Below the pieces are notes generated by a model that did not search any database, was not told the DNA's origin, and was given only the letters and a program-made list of their open reading frames with translations. A stretch of 64,000 bases of DNA from Saturnia japonica (lineage: Eukaryota > Arthropoda > Insecta > Lepidoptera > Saturniidae): NCBI GenBank assembly GCA_033032175.1, contig CM065306.1, positions 21,807,001-21,871,000 of the forward strand. Reading direction: 5' to 3'. Below are positions 1 through 12,000 of the stretch, in pieces (the stretch's first letter is position 1; the number at the start of each line of letters is the position of its first letter). The translations under genes were made by a program, and so were the position numbers.

Positions 1-55
1 GAGGGCGGCAGGGGGGGGACGGGATCGCGTCTGTCCCGAGCGCAGAGCTACTCAC

Positions 56-88
56 CGGCATCCGGTCCCTGGCTCCGCTCAGCCACAC
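56..88 (-). CDS. dom: domino 33-nt exon
   Basis: This is flanked by acceptor GACCGTTGCAG and donor CCG|GTGAGT on the minus strand. Its 11 codons read VWLSGARDRMP in phase 0 at both ends. As I recall the family, domino proteins have a VWxS...MP segment directly after the TYSRE.. segment that closes the 6,247-6,444 exon, so the exon continues the protein. The intron between is about 6.16 kb. The next exon must lie left of the window. Confidence 0.7.
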
Positions 89-3000
89 CTGCAACGGTCA
101 CAATGTTGTACCGAGTTCTAATATTCTCATAGCATACAGTTCTAGTAGAGTAGTGACATGTAATCCTGGCTGGACGCAACGCGTCTTGTCGGTTTCACAT
201 TATGTACTGTGGATACTACATACAGTACCTAAGAGATGTTTCGTACTTTGTATTTTACTTAATTTTTAATCGAAGTGCGTTTCCTCTAAGTGCGATCCGT
301 GTACCTGGTGTGTGTTTTACTTATTAATATCACGTTTGCATTAATGTGAGATTTGTATGGAGAAACGAACAACAAATTGGAGTATAGTTTACGAAAAATA
401 ATATGCGAGTGCGAGATTTGTTGTTTACTAAATAGTTAGCGACAAAAGGAAAGCTAACTACGCAGTTGACGTTTGCATGAGTGTATGGCATTAACATTGC
501 GAGTGTGAGTTACATACACATACAGTTGGACACATTTTGACAGTTAGTTCGAATAATAAAAAGACGCGGACGTGATAGTAGAGTCATTAACTTGGGTTTT
601 ATAGTGAGAGAGGCCAACAATTGTTATATTTATTAATCAAAATGTACGGTATAGCTCACTCGATATTTTTATTTTACTTGGAGGCTATTTCTTTTGCTCG
701 TGTTCAAGAGGAACGCATTAATATTTCAAAAACACGAGAAAAATTACGTCCTATATTTATTCCAATTAATGAACTCTCGGATACAGGGAATTGATGTCTT
801 GGTACCAAAAAAGCGTTTCTAGCATTATACAAGGGCCTAGAATAACTAATAGACTTTACATGGGACCTAAAAACATACTCGGCGAACTGTGGGTGTACAT
901 TAGTACACCTCTGCCTAACCCTTCGGGGAATACAGGCGTGATGGTATGTTATGTTATATTATTTGTGGTTACAGTTGAAACCTAACTTAACCAATTTTAC
1001 CGCCACAACGGTAAAATATAACTATACGTAACACTTAAAACGGCACATAACATTGAAGTCGTATTTATCGTAAATAGTCATAAGACGTAACCCATTCAAC
1101 AATTGTTCTAAAACTAACAACAAGACGTAAAGAAAAATAAAACTAAGTTTTAAATGATTTTTTTAATATAAATATTATAAAATATGGTTTATCTATTAAT
1201 AAGAATATATATAGAAATATAATAGAATATTAACCAAATAATTTACGAAAATAACAATTCAAAACAAACGTTCAGAAACTTGAATGAATTAATAAACTGT
1301 ATGGTTGAAATATCTCTACCTATCTTGCAAAAGTGAACTTTATTGTGGCTGATTTGAACTGACATATTATGTACAGTCAAATTTACAAAAATGCAATTAA
1401 AAAAATTTAATCAAAAAGAAATTTATTCAATTTATTCAAAATTTAATATTTAGTCAAAAAAGTCCATAAAAGTTATCATTATATCAAATTGCGACATTCT
1501 GTCTTCATTATTTAATTTTTTTAGCTCCTCGAATCACAACAAAGTAAAAAAGAAATTAGCATGGCTATTTATCACCGAAAAACTCAACCAAATTCAGTTC
1601 CAAGTCCGGTGAATCTGTAATCTGTAATCTGCAGCGGCTTCAGGGCCTAATAGGCTAACAGTGTAGTCAGATCTAAAAAAAAAAAACTAAATTCAGTATT
1701 CATCTACCCAGTACGTGAATACTGTTGAAGCCGGTTTTTCAACTTGATCGTATAAACATATACGCTGCAGAGTAGTTAACGTAAGAATTGAATAACTTAT
1801 GTTTACTTGTTTAAACGCGATTCTGACACAGTATGATGTGAAGTTACTCGCACTCGCGCAATTAACCTTACCGGACAGTTTGGCGTTTCAAACGCTGACG
1901 AGAAATTTACGTAAACTACAAAGCTCACACTAAACACACAGAAGTGATAAGGTGTTACTGAATGTATCATGTGACTTCACAGTAGCAGCTATACCTAGTC
2001 CGTTAACGCAGTTTCCGCTTTGTTTCATATATAGAAAGAAAGAATATACGCTGTAGATGTTTACTTCACCAGTCACGTTAGAAGAGCTCCATAGGCTATG
2101 GTCGAACAGTCGACCTATTGAATATGACCCGCTCTCGGTCTTCAAATAGAGAAATATAAGTAGGTAAAGTGGAGAGCCCTCGAGCTAGCCACAGAACTGG
2201 CGTAGTACATAATGGTAATAGTGAATATTCTTTCTGTAGATAACTCAACAAGTAACTATCTTGTTTATTTACAATAGGTAACTGAAATAATAAAATCACG
2301 ATGAAGACATGTAGGTACGTGCACACGTGTGATAAGATACAGTAAAAGCTCCTTATTCACAATTCTGCTGCTCGCGGTTTCAGTATTGGCTTATTAAAAT
2401 GCGTCGAGTTCCTGCATTCACGGCCGGAGCTTTCTTTATTAGCGGATACAAAACTATTGATGCATTACATTGTTACGATCCCAGAAAAAAAAATCACTAT
2501 TCTTGAAATATCTGGAATCCTCTAGAATCTAATCGAGATATCGAGTATTCGTAGGTTCGAAGAGACATTGGAATTTATTTTGCTATATAAACGAGCCGTG
2601 TTCCGAGTCAAGACAGTTCTGTTTTGGACAACGAAGTGGAAACAAAATGCGATAGAAAGGAAGAAATCTATGAGACGATCATAGAAAAAGGTTCTGAAGT
2701 ACAAGCACAATATAGTGAACATCAGTAAGTATGAGTTAGTTTGAATTTTGTTCCATTGAGTACGCTGAGGGTGGAAAACAAGCGGATACGGCATAACGCA
2801 ATATGCAATGTCGAGGCTGGACTTCTTTTATCGAAATTCGTAGAAGCTTTTGCGCAGACTCGTCCCGTTGATGAAACCTGAATACATTATTATACACCAA
2901 AGACAAAAGAAAGTCAAAACAATGAATTTTTCAGGGTAAATCTGCTACGAAATAGGCGAAGACGGCCCCATCGGCGGGAAAGGTCATGGCCACGATATTT

Positions 3001-6000
3001 TGGGATTCGAAAGGAATAATCCTAATGTACTTTTTGCAGAAAGGGAGAACGATCACGGGGCAATATAACAGTAAGTTATTGGATCGATACGATAAGAAAT
3101 TGAAGGAGATACGACCTCATTTGGCTAGAAAGAAAGTGCTGCACCAGCACATTTATTCGGAATTGTCCTGGCAGAATTGCATGATTTCCACCGCATCCAC
3201 CAAACGCTCCCGATTTGCTTCCCACGACTTTTCAATAATCAGCTCGAATAAAGCAGTTATCGCTGAAGCAGGAAGAGTATTTTCATGTGTGAGAAATCGT
3301 ATTTTTAGAGGGCTTAAAGAAATTGCAGCAACGTTGGAAGAAGTGTATTCATCTAAAAGGAGATATGTTGAAAAATAAAGAAATGTTAATAGTACCCAAG
3401 TATAAACGGTTTCTGTATTCGCGGAATCATTATGAAATGGAGCTTTTACTCTACTGTAACTCTCGTGGACTTGTCGTATTCACGCTACCGTACGAAGCAG
3501 AGGTGTTTATTTTATATCATGCTGTATTCCATAAACGATACCAAAGAGTAAGTTTTCGAAGAAACATAACCAATATGTATCTGTGTAGTATAAAAGAAAA
3601 TCCCTATCCGCGTCTGTCTGTTTGTCCGCTTGCGTTGTGGCCACAATCTCACCTGATTTTAAGTAACGATGTGGCCCGAAATGGTAGCTCGCTTACCACC
3701 TTACGGCTCACTTCTTCTGAACCGTGCAATAGATTTTTATACGGTTTCCACCATCATTTACAAATTTTTTTAAAAGGAAAATTAGCTTATACAATACATT
3801 CCATATAACTTTTTGTATAGTAAAGAAAATCTGTTTTTTTTTTTTAATTAAGTCGTCAATAAATCTATTTTAGGGCGCTTTCATGATTTACACTGCCGCA
3901 ATGTTAAGAGATACATCATAATACGTGTACTAAATAATTGTAGTTTTTGAAAAAGCCTAGAGAAAAGTCCGGATTGCATACGTCCATCTCCAAAGGTTCA
4001 CACACGAGTAACTATTTTTATGTTTAAAATAATAATAATTTGCGAAGCTATTTTCTCCAATTCAGAATTAACCCTCATCTATTAAAATATAATATTTTAA
4101 CCCCTAATAATATAACCCCTGCACGAACCACAGCGGCCCTCAAAGCCAATGTAACTCATACCATCTGTCAAATTTAGACTGATTTATGTGCCAGAGTAAT
4201 AGAAAAATTGGACTATTCGGATGCGCGTCACCCAGTGAAGCCGCTGCGGACATTTGCACGACCTTATATTCCATACATAAAGGCACTGTTAGGTCTTTCA
4301 AATGATTAAAAAAATTTGATGACATCTCCCACACACTTTCATTTAAATTTAAAGATAGGAAGCGTTAATGAAAGACCCATTATATCTATATTAACATAGT
4401 AGTCTGTCTGTACAGTCAATTTTTTGTCCAAATTTCCCGATAGACATACTATATGAACGATACCGATAACTAAGCCATTAAAAAAAATAACAAAAATACT
4501 TGTTTGTCTGGTTTGTATGTCCGGCAAAAACGGCTTGACCGATTCTTGTGAAATTTTGTATAAGGGATGCTTATGTCATTTGTTAATTGATAGGGTATAA
4601 GAAATTTCAATAGAATATTTAGAAATAGAAAAAAAAAATTTTTGGTAATGCCCGACAGATTTTAAGAAATTTTGTACACGGGAAGTATAAGTATTTACTT
4701 AATTGATAAACTATACACATTTTACAAATAGTAAAAAAAAAAATTACATTAAATTAAATTTTCACCAATTCTCAACCGATTCTGATCAAATTTTGTAAAT
4801 GAGAAGTATATGTCATTTCTCAATTGATGGAATATATTAATGTAATTCTTGTATATACATATATATGTAATTGGTTTCTCGGAAACGGCTCCAACGAGTC
4901 TAACCTGAGAGTCAAATTTTTTTGTTACGACTTTTTCACTTATATCAATTTTTCAAAACATTCTCAACTTCATTGTTATTTTATAAATTATTTTATCACG
5001 GTTATATTTTGTAAAGATCGCAAATAAAGCATGCGGTGTTGTCCTTCTAACACGAATACTAATGATAAATGATTTTACTTTTTACTTATGAACGCAACCT
5101 AGTGCATTGGCTACTAGCCACCCATTTTAATACATTACCATATAGTTAACAATTTCAATACAGTTCATACACATAAGTGTACTTCTAAAGACTGAAGATG
5201 AACCTGATGCAGGCATATGAGTAGACAATAAGTTTATTCAGAGAGATTCAAGTATGTAAGTTTGCATAGTTTATAAGACGTAAGTTTTGTTATGATATGA
5301 AGAAAGTTTTATTTTATAATTAACAGATTAAAATGGATATATTTTAATGCATTATAATAACAATTCGCAAATATCGTTGGCAGTTAATGATAGTTACGGT
5401 ATTCTTTGAAGGCCAGACCAAAATAAAAAAACACAATTGCAATGTTCCTCGAGACACGCCGCACCCTCTGTCTACTATTCAGTAAACCATTAACATGCTA
5501 ACTAATATTTCATATTGCGTCAACTTGCTGACTATCGACAGAAATGGAGTAAATGAATGAAAACAGTCTCTATTTCATAGATTTTGACTTGCTCACAAAA
5601 ACCTAAAAAATTGATACAAATTGACGTGGAGCGGTGAAGCATCGGACGATCGCCTCCCCTTGCAGCTTCGATTATAAAGTAAAAGCAATAGCACGTAAAC
5701 TGTTTCCGACGAGTTGTTAAGTTTTGGCAATAAGTGCTAATTAGATGGGATCAGCATAGCGCCGCGCCATATCGCGCGTCGAATAGTATCGTTATAGCGG
5801 CGCGCGGGTGTATTGTGAAGGTGAGTGTGAGTGTATTGTGGGAGGGGAGGGGGTCGGCCGGCGGCGGCACCGCCCGCGACCGCCGTGATTGCTTGCGCAC
5901 GCGTTACGTCCCTGACGCCGGCCCGGCCAAGCAGTCACGGCGGGTCGCGGGGCGGCGCCGGCCGGGCCGACGTCAGAAACATAAAACGCACGAGCCGGCT

Positions 6001-9000
6001 TTATCATTTATTATGAGCGGTCGAGAGCCACGCGTCCAGAGTGCCGGTGCGCAGGCCGCGCCGCCGCCCGCCGCCCTTCGCCTCATCCAGCGTCCACAAG
6101 TTGATGTGCACAGTGCCGCGCGAGCGCGTCGTCCGCGCCGCCCCCGTGCCGTTGACGAGCGGCGGCGTTGTTGGCCGAAGCGCGGGGGGCGGCGAGGGTG
6201 ACGGCGCGGGGCGCGGCGCGGTGTGGCGACGGCGCCGTGCACGCACCTCAGCGCGCGACTCCTCGCGGGTGTACGTGAGCTCCGGCTGAGGGTCGGCGCA
6301 CTCGTCGGGATGGCGGAGCTGGCGACGCGCCTCCTCCCACTCGCGCAGCTGTCGTCGCATCTCGCCGAGTGCGGCTCGCTCTGCCTCACTGGCCGCCTCG
6401 CCGCTCTCCACGATGCGCATCGCGTACTTTTCAATAGGCGACAGCTGTGGATCGAACGCAACGCGTTGTTACATACCGATTAATTATTGTCCAAATATTG
6501 AATGTATGGACTGTACACATATCCGTTAATAACTAAATGTAGCCATTTGGAAAAATGTACTTGCAGTTCTATGTACCCTAAGTAATACAGCAAATATAAG
6601 AATATAAAAGAAAAACGAAACGATGAAACGACTTGATACCACCTGTTGAAAAAAATATGTCAAATGTCATGTTGCCGTTACATGACAGTCTTTTGTTGCT
6701 GTGTGAAGTAACTGTGCGTTCTTGGTGTGCTCTGTTATTGTCTTCTAACCCGGCTTTTCTTATTGTATTCATTTTACTCTGACGTTTACCTGGCTATAAT
6801 TTGGAATCTAATTGCATAACACTTGTACTGTTGTTCTTGTTTTACGAAGACGAAACGAAAGAAAACGCTGTAAAGTCAAACTCGCGAACAATTTCGAACG
6901 TGAAACTGTTAACGGAATTACCTGTAACACAACCGAGAGAACGTGTTGCAGAACCATTATTAGTAATTGGTAAAAATGGCCATAACACTTTCTGTAAGAT
7001 AAATACGGACTATCAGGCTCAGAAGAGAATACTTCACGTACACGGAAAAAAATAAAGAAAGACAGAAATGCTGTTGGCGTTGATAATTTTGATGCTACAA
7101 TCCGCAATCACATTCATGGATATTACTTGAGAAAAAACTATCCTGCATGGAAAAAAGCTAATGGATTCATTAAAAAAGACACGACTCATTTTCTGGCAGT
7201 ACATCATCTCTGCCAGAAATTTGGAAATCAATTAGCTTTAGATATAAAAAATCTGACAAGCGGAAAATCATGCTGAAACACTAAATTGTTACAATTGGGA
7301 CAATGTCGTGTTTATTGACGAAACATGGTTAAATGCGGACCGTACGGTTTCCAGATACGGATCGATGATACAGCTCATTCCACCTCAAAAATTCCATCGA
7401 GAAAAGAAGTCCGGTTCCGCTTCTCAAGGATTTATTCCAGACTGTCTCCTACCATTCGCGTCTAAAACTACAAGTGATTACCATGAGGAAAGAAACTTTA
7501 AGGTTAAACCATCGAAAATATAATGTACAAGCCACATATCATTCTGTATAAGTTGATAAATATCTATCTCAAGCAAATAACAAAATCGACCAAGTGCGAG
7601 TCGGACTCACTCGCTGATAGTTCCGTAATTGTACAGCCATATTCACCAAATAATTAGGTAACATTACTTAAGAAAGCACTGAACCGTTCTAACGAAAAGA
7701 TAAACTATATTGAGGGGCGAACTTAACTTTGCCCTGTAGAAAACTGTTGTTCCCATACATCAATATATCGCGACTCTGCTCTGTTGATTCCGTACTTCGA
7801 CATATCCCAACCATTTACCAACTACAAATAAGTTTAGACACATAGTTTAGGAGATAATGGGATATTAAAATAATTTAAAACTCGGCTCAGGTCTGGCTAG
7901 AATGCTGTAGTAGTAGTGGCGCGAATGGGCTGTGTGAGTAACACAGTGTGACCACAACCTTGAACTCCGAAGAGAAACTAGCAAAAAAAATCTTTGTATT
8001 TTATAGCCTATTTATTGAGAGAGGGTATATATAGGCTATTTAACTTCACACTAAGTAATCATGAAAGTCAAGCGAACTGGAAAGCTCTAAGCAAGTATGT
8101 ACAGGAAGTAGCAACAATTGTTATTTTAATAGGCTACACGGATACGTTGCGTTGGCGGCGCGATGTTTGTCGGATAAAACTAACACGGGTGAAGCAGTGG
8201 GGCACAGCTAGTATATTAATACAGAGCGAACTGTTGTCTCTATATTTGGTGTGTGGGCTCTACATGTAACGGAATTAAGGACCATATTGTGTAAAAAGGA
8301 TAATCGGTTAAAAGAGCCTTCAATAGTCAGTACCATCACTATGATGCAAAGTATTCATAGTGATGTTTATAGTCACCTGGGTCATGAGCGCGGCGAGGTC
8401 GTGCGCGTCCGCGTCCTCGGGTGGCGCAGCCAGTGCCTCGTCCTCGAGCGGTACGGTCTCGTCGAACTCCGCGAGGTCGCCTTGAGCCTCGGCGCGAGCT
8501 GCCCGAGCCGCTGCCGCGTCCGCTTCGTCCTCGGCCGCCGCCAAGGCACTCTCTAGCTCGGGGCCGGCTCCTGTCGCGGCAGCCCCGGCACTGCCGCCGA
8601 ACAGTTCTTGCACGCTGACACCTCGCAGTGTAGACGTGGTAAAGTGACCATCCTCGATGGCGAGGTGTCCGAGCGCGCGCTTCTGCTCCGCCTTACGCAA
8701 GATGTTCTCCTCGACGGTGGCAGCGGTCACGAGCCGGTACACGTGCACGTCCCGCGTCTGCCCGATTCGGTGACAGCGATCCTGCGCTTGCGCGTCCATC
8801 GTCGGGTTCCAGTCAGAGTCGTAGAAGACGACCGAGTCAGCGCCTGTAAGGTTGAGGCCTACGCCACCGCTGCGAGTGGACAGGATGAACGCGAAGATGC
8901 GCGGGTCCATGTTGAACCTGTCGACGAGGGGTTGGCGCCTGTCGACCCGCGTCGCACCGTCCAGCCGCAAGTACGCATGCCCGTGCATTGATAGAAACGC

Positions 9001-12000
9001 TTCGAGCACGTCCAACACACGCGTCATTTGCGTGAAAATGAGCACACGGTGCCCGCCCGCCTTCAGCCGGCGCAACAGCCCTGCCAGCGTCTGTAGCTTT
9101 CCACAGTCGTACTGCAGCAGCGAGGGATGCGGGAAGGCGACAGCCTGTCGCGAGGCGGGCGCGTGCAGGAGTGCCAGCACGTCACGCGCAGGGCCCGCTA
9201 AGATGCACACGGCGCGGGCACAGCGGCGACGCCAGTCCCGCGCACCTTCGCCAGCGCCCGCCCACAGCTGCGGAGCCGGGGCGCGTGCGGTAGCCCAACA
9301 TATGCTGAACCTGGAATAAATTTGATATTTATACACTCTGCCAATGAAATTAAAATGGGACCACCTTTGAGGTTTGATCACCTTTCCAACGAAAAAATAA
9401 TCATCTAAATCGTTTCATAAACAAAGAAGTTATAGATGAACATCCATTAAAAAAAAAAAAAAAATCGAATTGAATAACCTTTTCCTTTTTCCAAATTGGT
9501 TAAAAAAATTCAACCTCTCTTATGATGAACATAGACTAATTAATATCTAATTCTGTTAGTATAGTGAAGGGACAAAGCACATCACCTGTCTATAAGGACG
9601 TGTAGTTCTAAGAGTAGATCGGCGAGGTGACGCGGCGGCAGCGGTGGCGGACCCACGTTCAGAGCAGCCCGTAGGTCCGCGCCGTACAGCGGTAGCCGCC
9701 AGCATCGCCGCTCATTGCACACCGCCAACCGTCGGAGAGAAGCGCGCCGTCGCGCCTCCAGCCGACCCCGGGCTAACCCGGAGCCGGGACTCACGCGCGC
9801 ACCGCCCTCACCACCTCGCGCGACCTGACAGCTACGTCGGCGCCGGCTTGGAAGTGATGCCGGCGGCACAGCGGTCACCAATGTGGCGGCGGGGGGAGGG
9901 GGCGCGGAAACGGGCGTCGCTCGAGCTACCAGCCGTAAATGCAAACGCAGTGGTGCAGGAGGTAATCGCGGCTGGGTCAGCGCACATCCAGGCTCGAGCT
10001 CCTCGAGCGCACGGCGTGGCGGAGCGAGATGTCGAGCACGGTGACCAGCAAATGCTTCAGCACCTGCTAGTTCGAGCCCGGCAAGGTCTCCGCCTAGGCG
10101 TGTGGCGAGCTCGATGCAGGCAGCTATAGTGGCACCGGCAGAGAGCACAAGCGCTGGTGCGTCTAGACGCAGTGCAGACAGCTGTAGTGGTGAGATGACC
10201 GGCCGCGGTTCAAACAGGTCAGGATGATTACACACTTTACGTAGCTGCATCAGCACATTGATAACACTCAGCAGGTTACCAGACGCGAGGCTCTCCTTGG
10301 TCCTGGAATGCGATCGAGTTCTCTTTGTACTGTGGCGAGTTTGGCGAGTCAAATCAGCGGCGTGCATTTCATAAATACAGAACGACATTGCCTACCCTAC
10401 CTAATTCAGGTTATTTATATTTACAATTGTTTTATTTATCCAATATTATTCTATGATTACTAACAAATAAACAATAAATTTTTCATGTTATAAATAGCAC
10501 AGAGTAGACCGTGTTTTTTATACAACACGAGAAATTACGCCACTTACCGAAGTTTACTTACTGATCCGAAATTGTCTATGAGAAACTCTTTTACAAAGTA
10601 GACTTATTTGATTTAATTGGCGCACCATTATGTACTTTTTTCGTATGATTTTGACGTGACAACGTCTTATAAATTGGTTTGCCGGGTGACACTTCAAGAA
10701 ACTGCGTTACGCTCCGCTCACGTTATGCGCTCACAATGAGAGCGAGTGAGAGCACGCGTTTCCACTCGGCATGGTTAGCTAAGAGCGAGAGAGACAGACA
10801 TAAAGTCGTTGTCACGTAAAACTTTCGCCCGTATACCGACTTTACAGGCAACCAATTTTTTTATACTGAATCGTCATTGTTTGTTTGATTTGTTTTGCAG
10901 CTCCTATGATAGCTATGATAGCAGCTATATGATATAGCTATGTAATTACCTACATCATTATTGAAGAGACAAGACGACGATCGAAAATGTAGCATTTTTG
11001 GCAATTTAATAGCTTTTAAAATGTTTTGCCTGCCTTGTCTAAAATGTTTGTGCACGCCGCTGCAAGTGATACACGGCAAGTGATACTTACTTGGCGCGCG
11101 CCATGAAGTCGTCGTAGAGGCAACGCTGTCGTGCGGCGAGGCGGCACATCATTACACGCTCGTATTTGCTAGGCATCTGTCGCTCTACGTCGCGTTTTAG
11201 TCGACGTAACAAAAAAGGCCGTAACACGGCATGTAACCGACGCAGTGCCGCATCGGCGCAACGCGCTCCCTCTGCCATGGCACCCACTTCTGCAAACCAC
11301 TCGCCGAACTCTGAGTGCGACGCGAACACGTGTGGCATCAGAAAGTGCATGAGAGACCACAACTCCGCCAGGCTGTTCTGCAGCGGCGTACCAGTCAACA
11401 GCAAACGCCTGCGGATACGAAACCAATCCCCAGCTCATTCATAACTACAAATTACAACTTATAAGGTACCCCCCTGGTCCCATATATATTTACCTTTCAG
11501 TCTGGAAGTTGAGTAGCAGCTGCCACCTCTGTGACTTGAAGTTCTTAATGTTCTGTGCCTCATCAAGGATCAGGTATTTCCACTTTTTTCGTCGGAAACT
11601 TTGGTGATCCTGGACAACAAGCTTGTATGACGTAATACATACGTGGAACGAGTTAGCTTTTGTCCAACCAACACGTTTTTGTTTGCGCTCCTTGATTGTA
11701 CCGTAATAGGTAAGGATCTTAAAAGCAGGGCACCATTTTTTGAACTCCATCTCCCAGTTGAGCACGACTGAAGTTGGTGCCACGACGAGATGCGGGCCCC
11801 AATCACGGCGCTCAAGAGCGAGATGCGCCAGCAGCGCTATGGTCTGCACAGTTTTGCCAAGACCCATTTCGTCAGCGAGGATGCCGTTAAGGCCGCGCGC
11901 GTGCATAGTGGCCAACCAGTGTAGCCCCACGTGTTGATACTCGCGCAACGCATGGCGTAGCAAGCGCGGCACTGGCGTGCCAACCGTTGTCTCCGATAAC

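Larger units (their letters stand above)
89..6246 (-). other. Large domino intron packed with repeats
   Basis: The intron runs between the two last visible domino exons. From left to right it holds a SINE tail, the 3' tip of a polyA retroelement, a mariner transposase relic, a run of about 115-bp periodic repeat near 4.5-4.85 kb, and a CpG-rich patch at about 5,740-6,246. The stretch 90-840 and most of 1,690-2,850 and 4,860-5,700 are AT-rich and show nothing I can name. Confidence 0.7.
6445..8376 (-). other. domino intron with transposon relics
   Basis: The intron holds a degraded DDE transposase at 6,965-7,522 and a lepidopteran-type repeat starting near 7,588. The stretch 7,780-8,340 shows nothing I can name. 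A minus-strand frame runs past the exon at 8,377 into this intron and ends at 8,320; it is not coding. Confidence 0.7.

Noticed and set aside
2522..2794. 90-codon minus-strand frame
   Set aside because: Hydrophobic low-information sequence beside a mariner relic; no motif, no splice sites of note.
5734..6483. Several overlapping plus and minus reading frames
   Set aside because: Open because the DNA is CpG-rich; only the minus-strand piece 6,247-6,444 has family sequence and splice sites.
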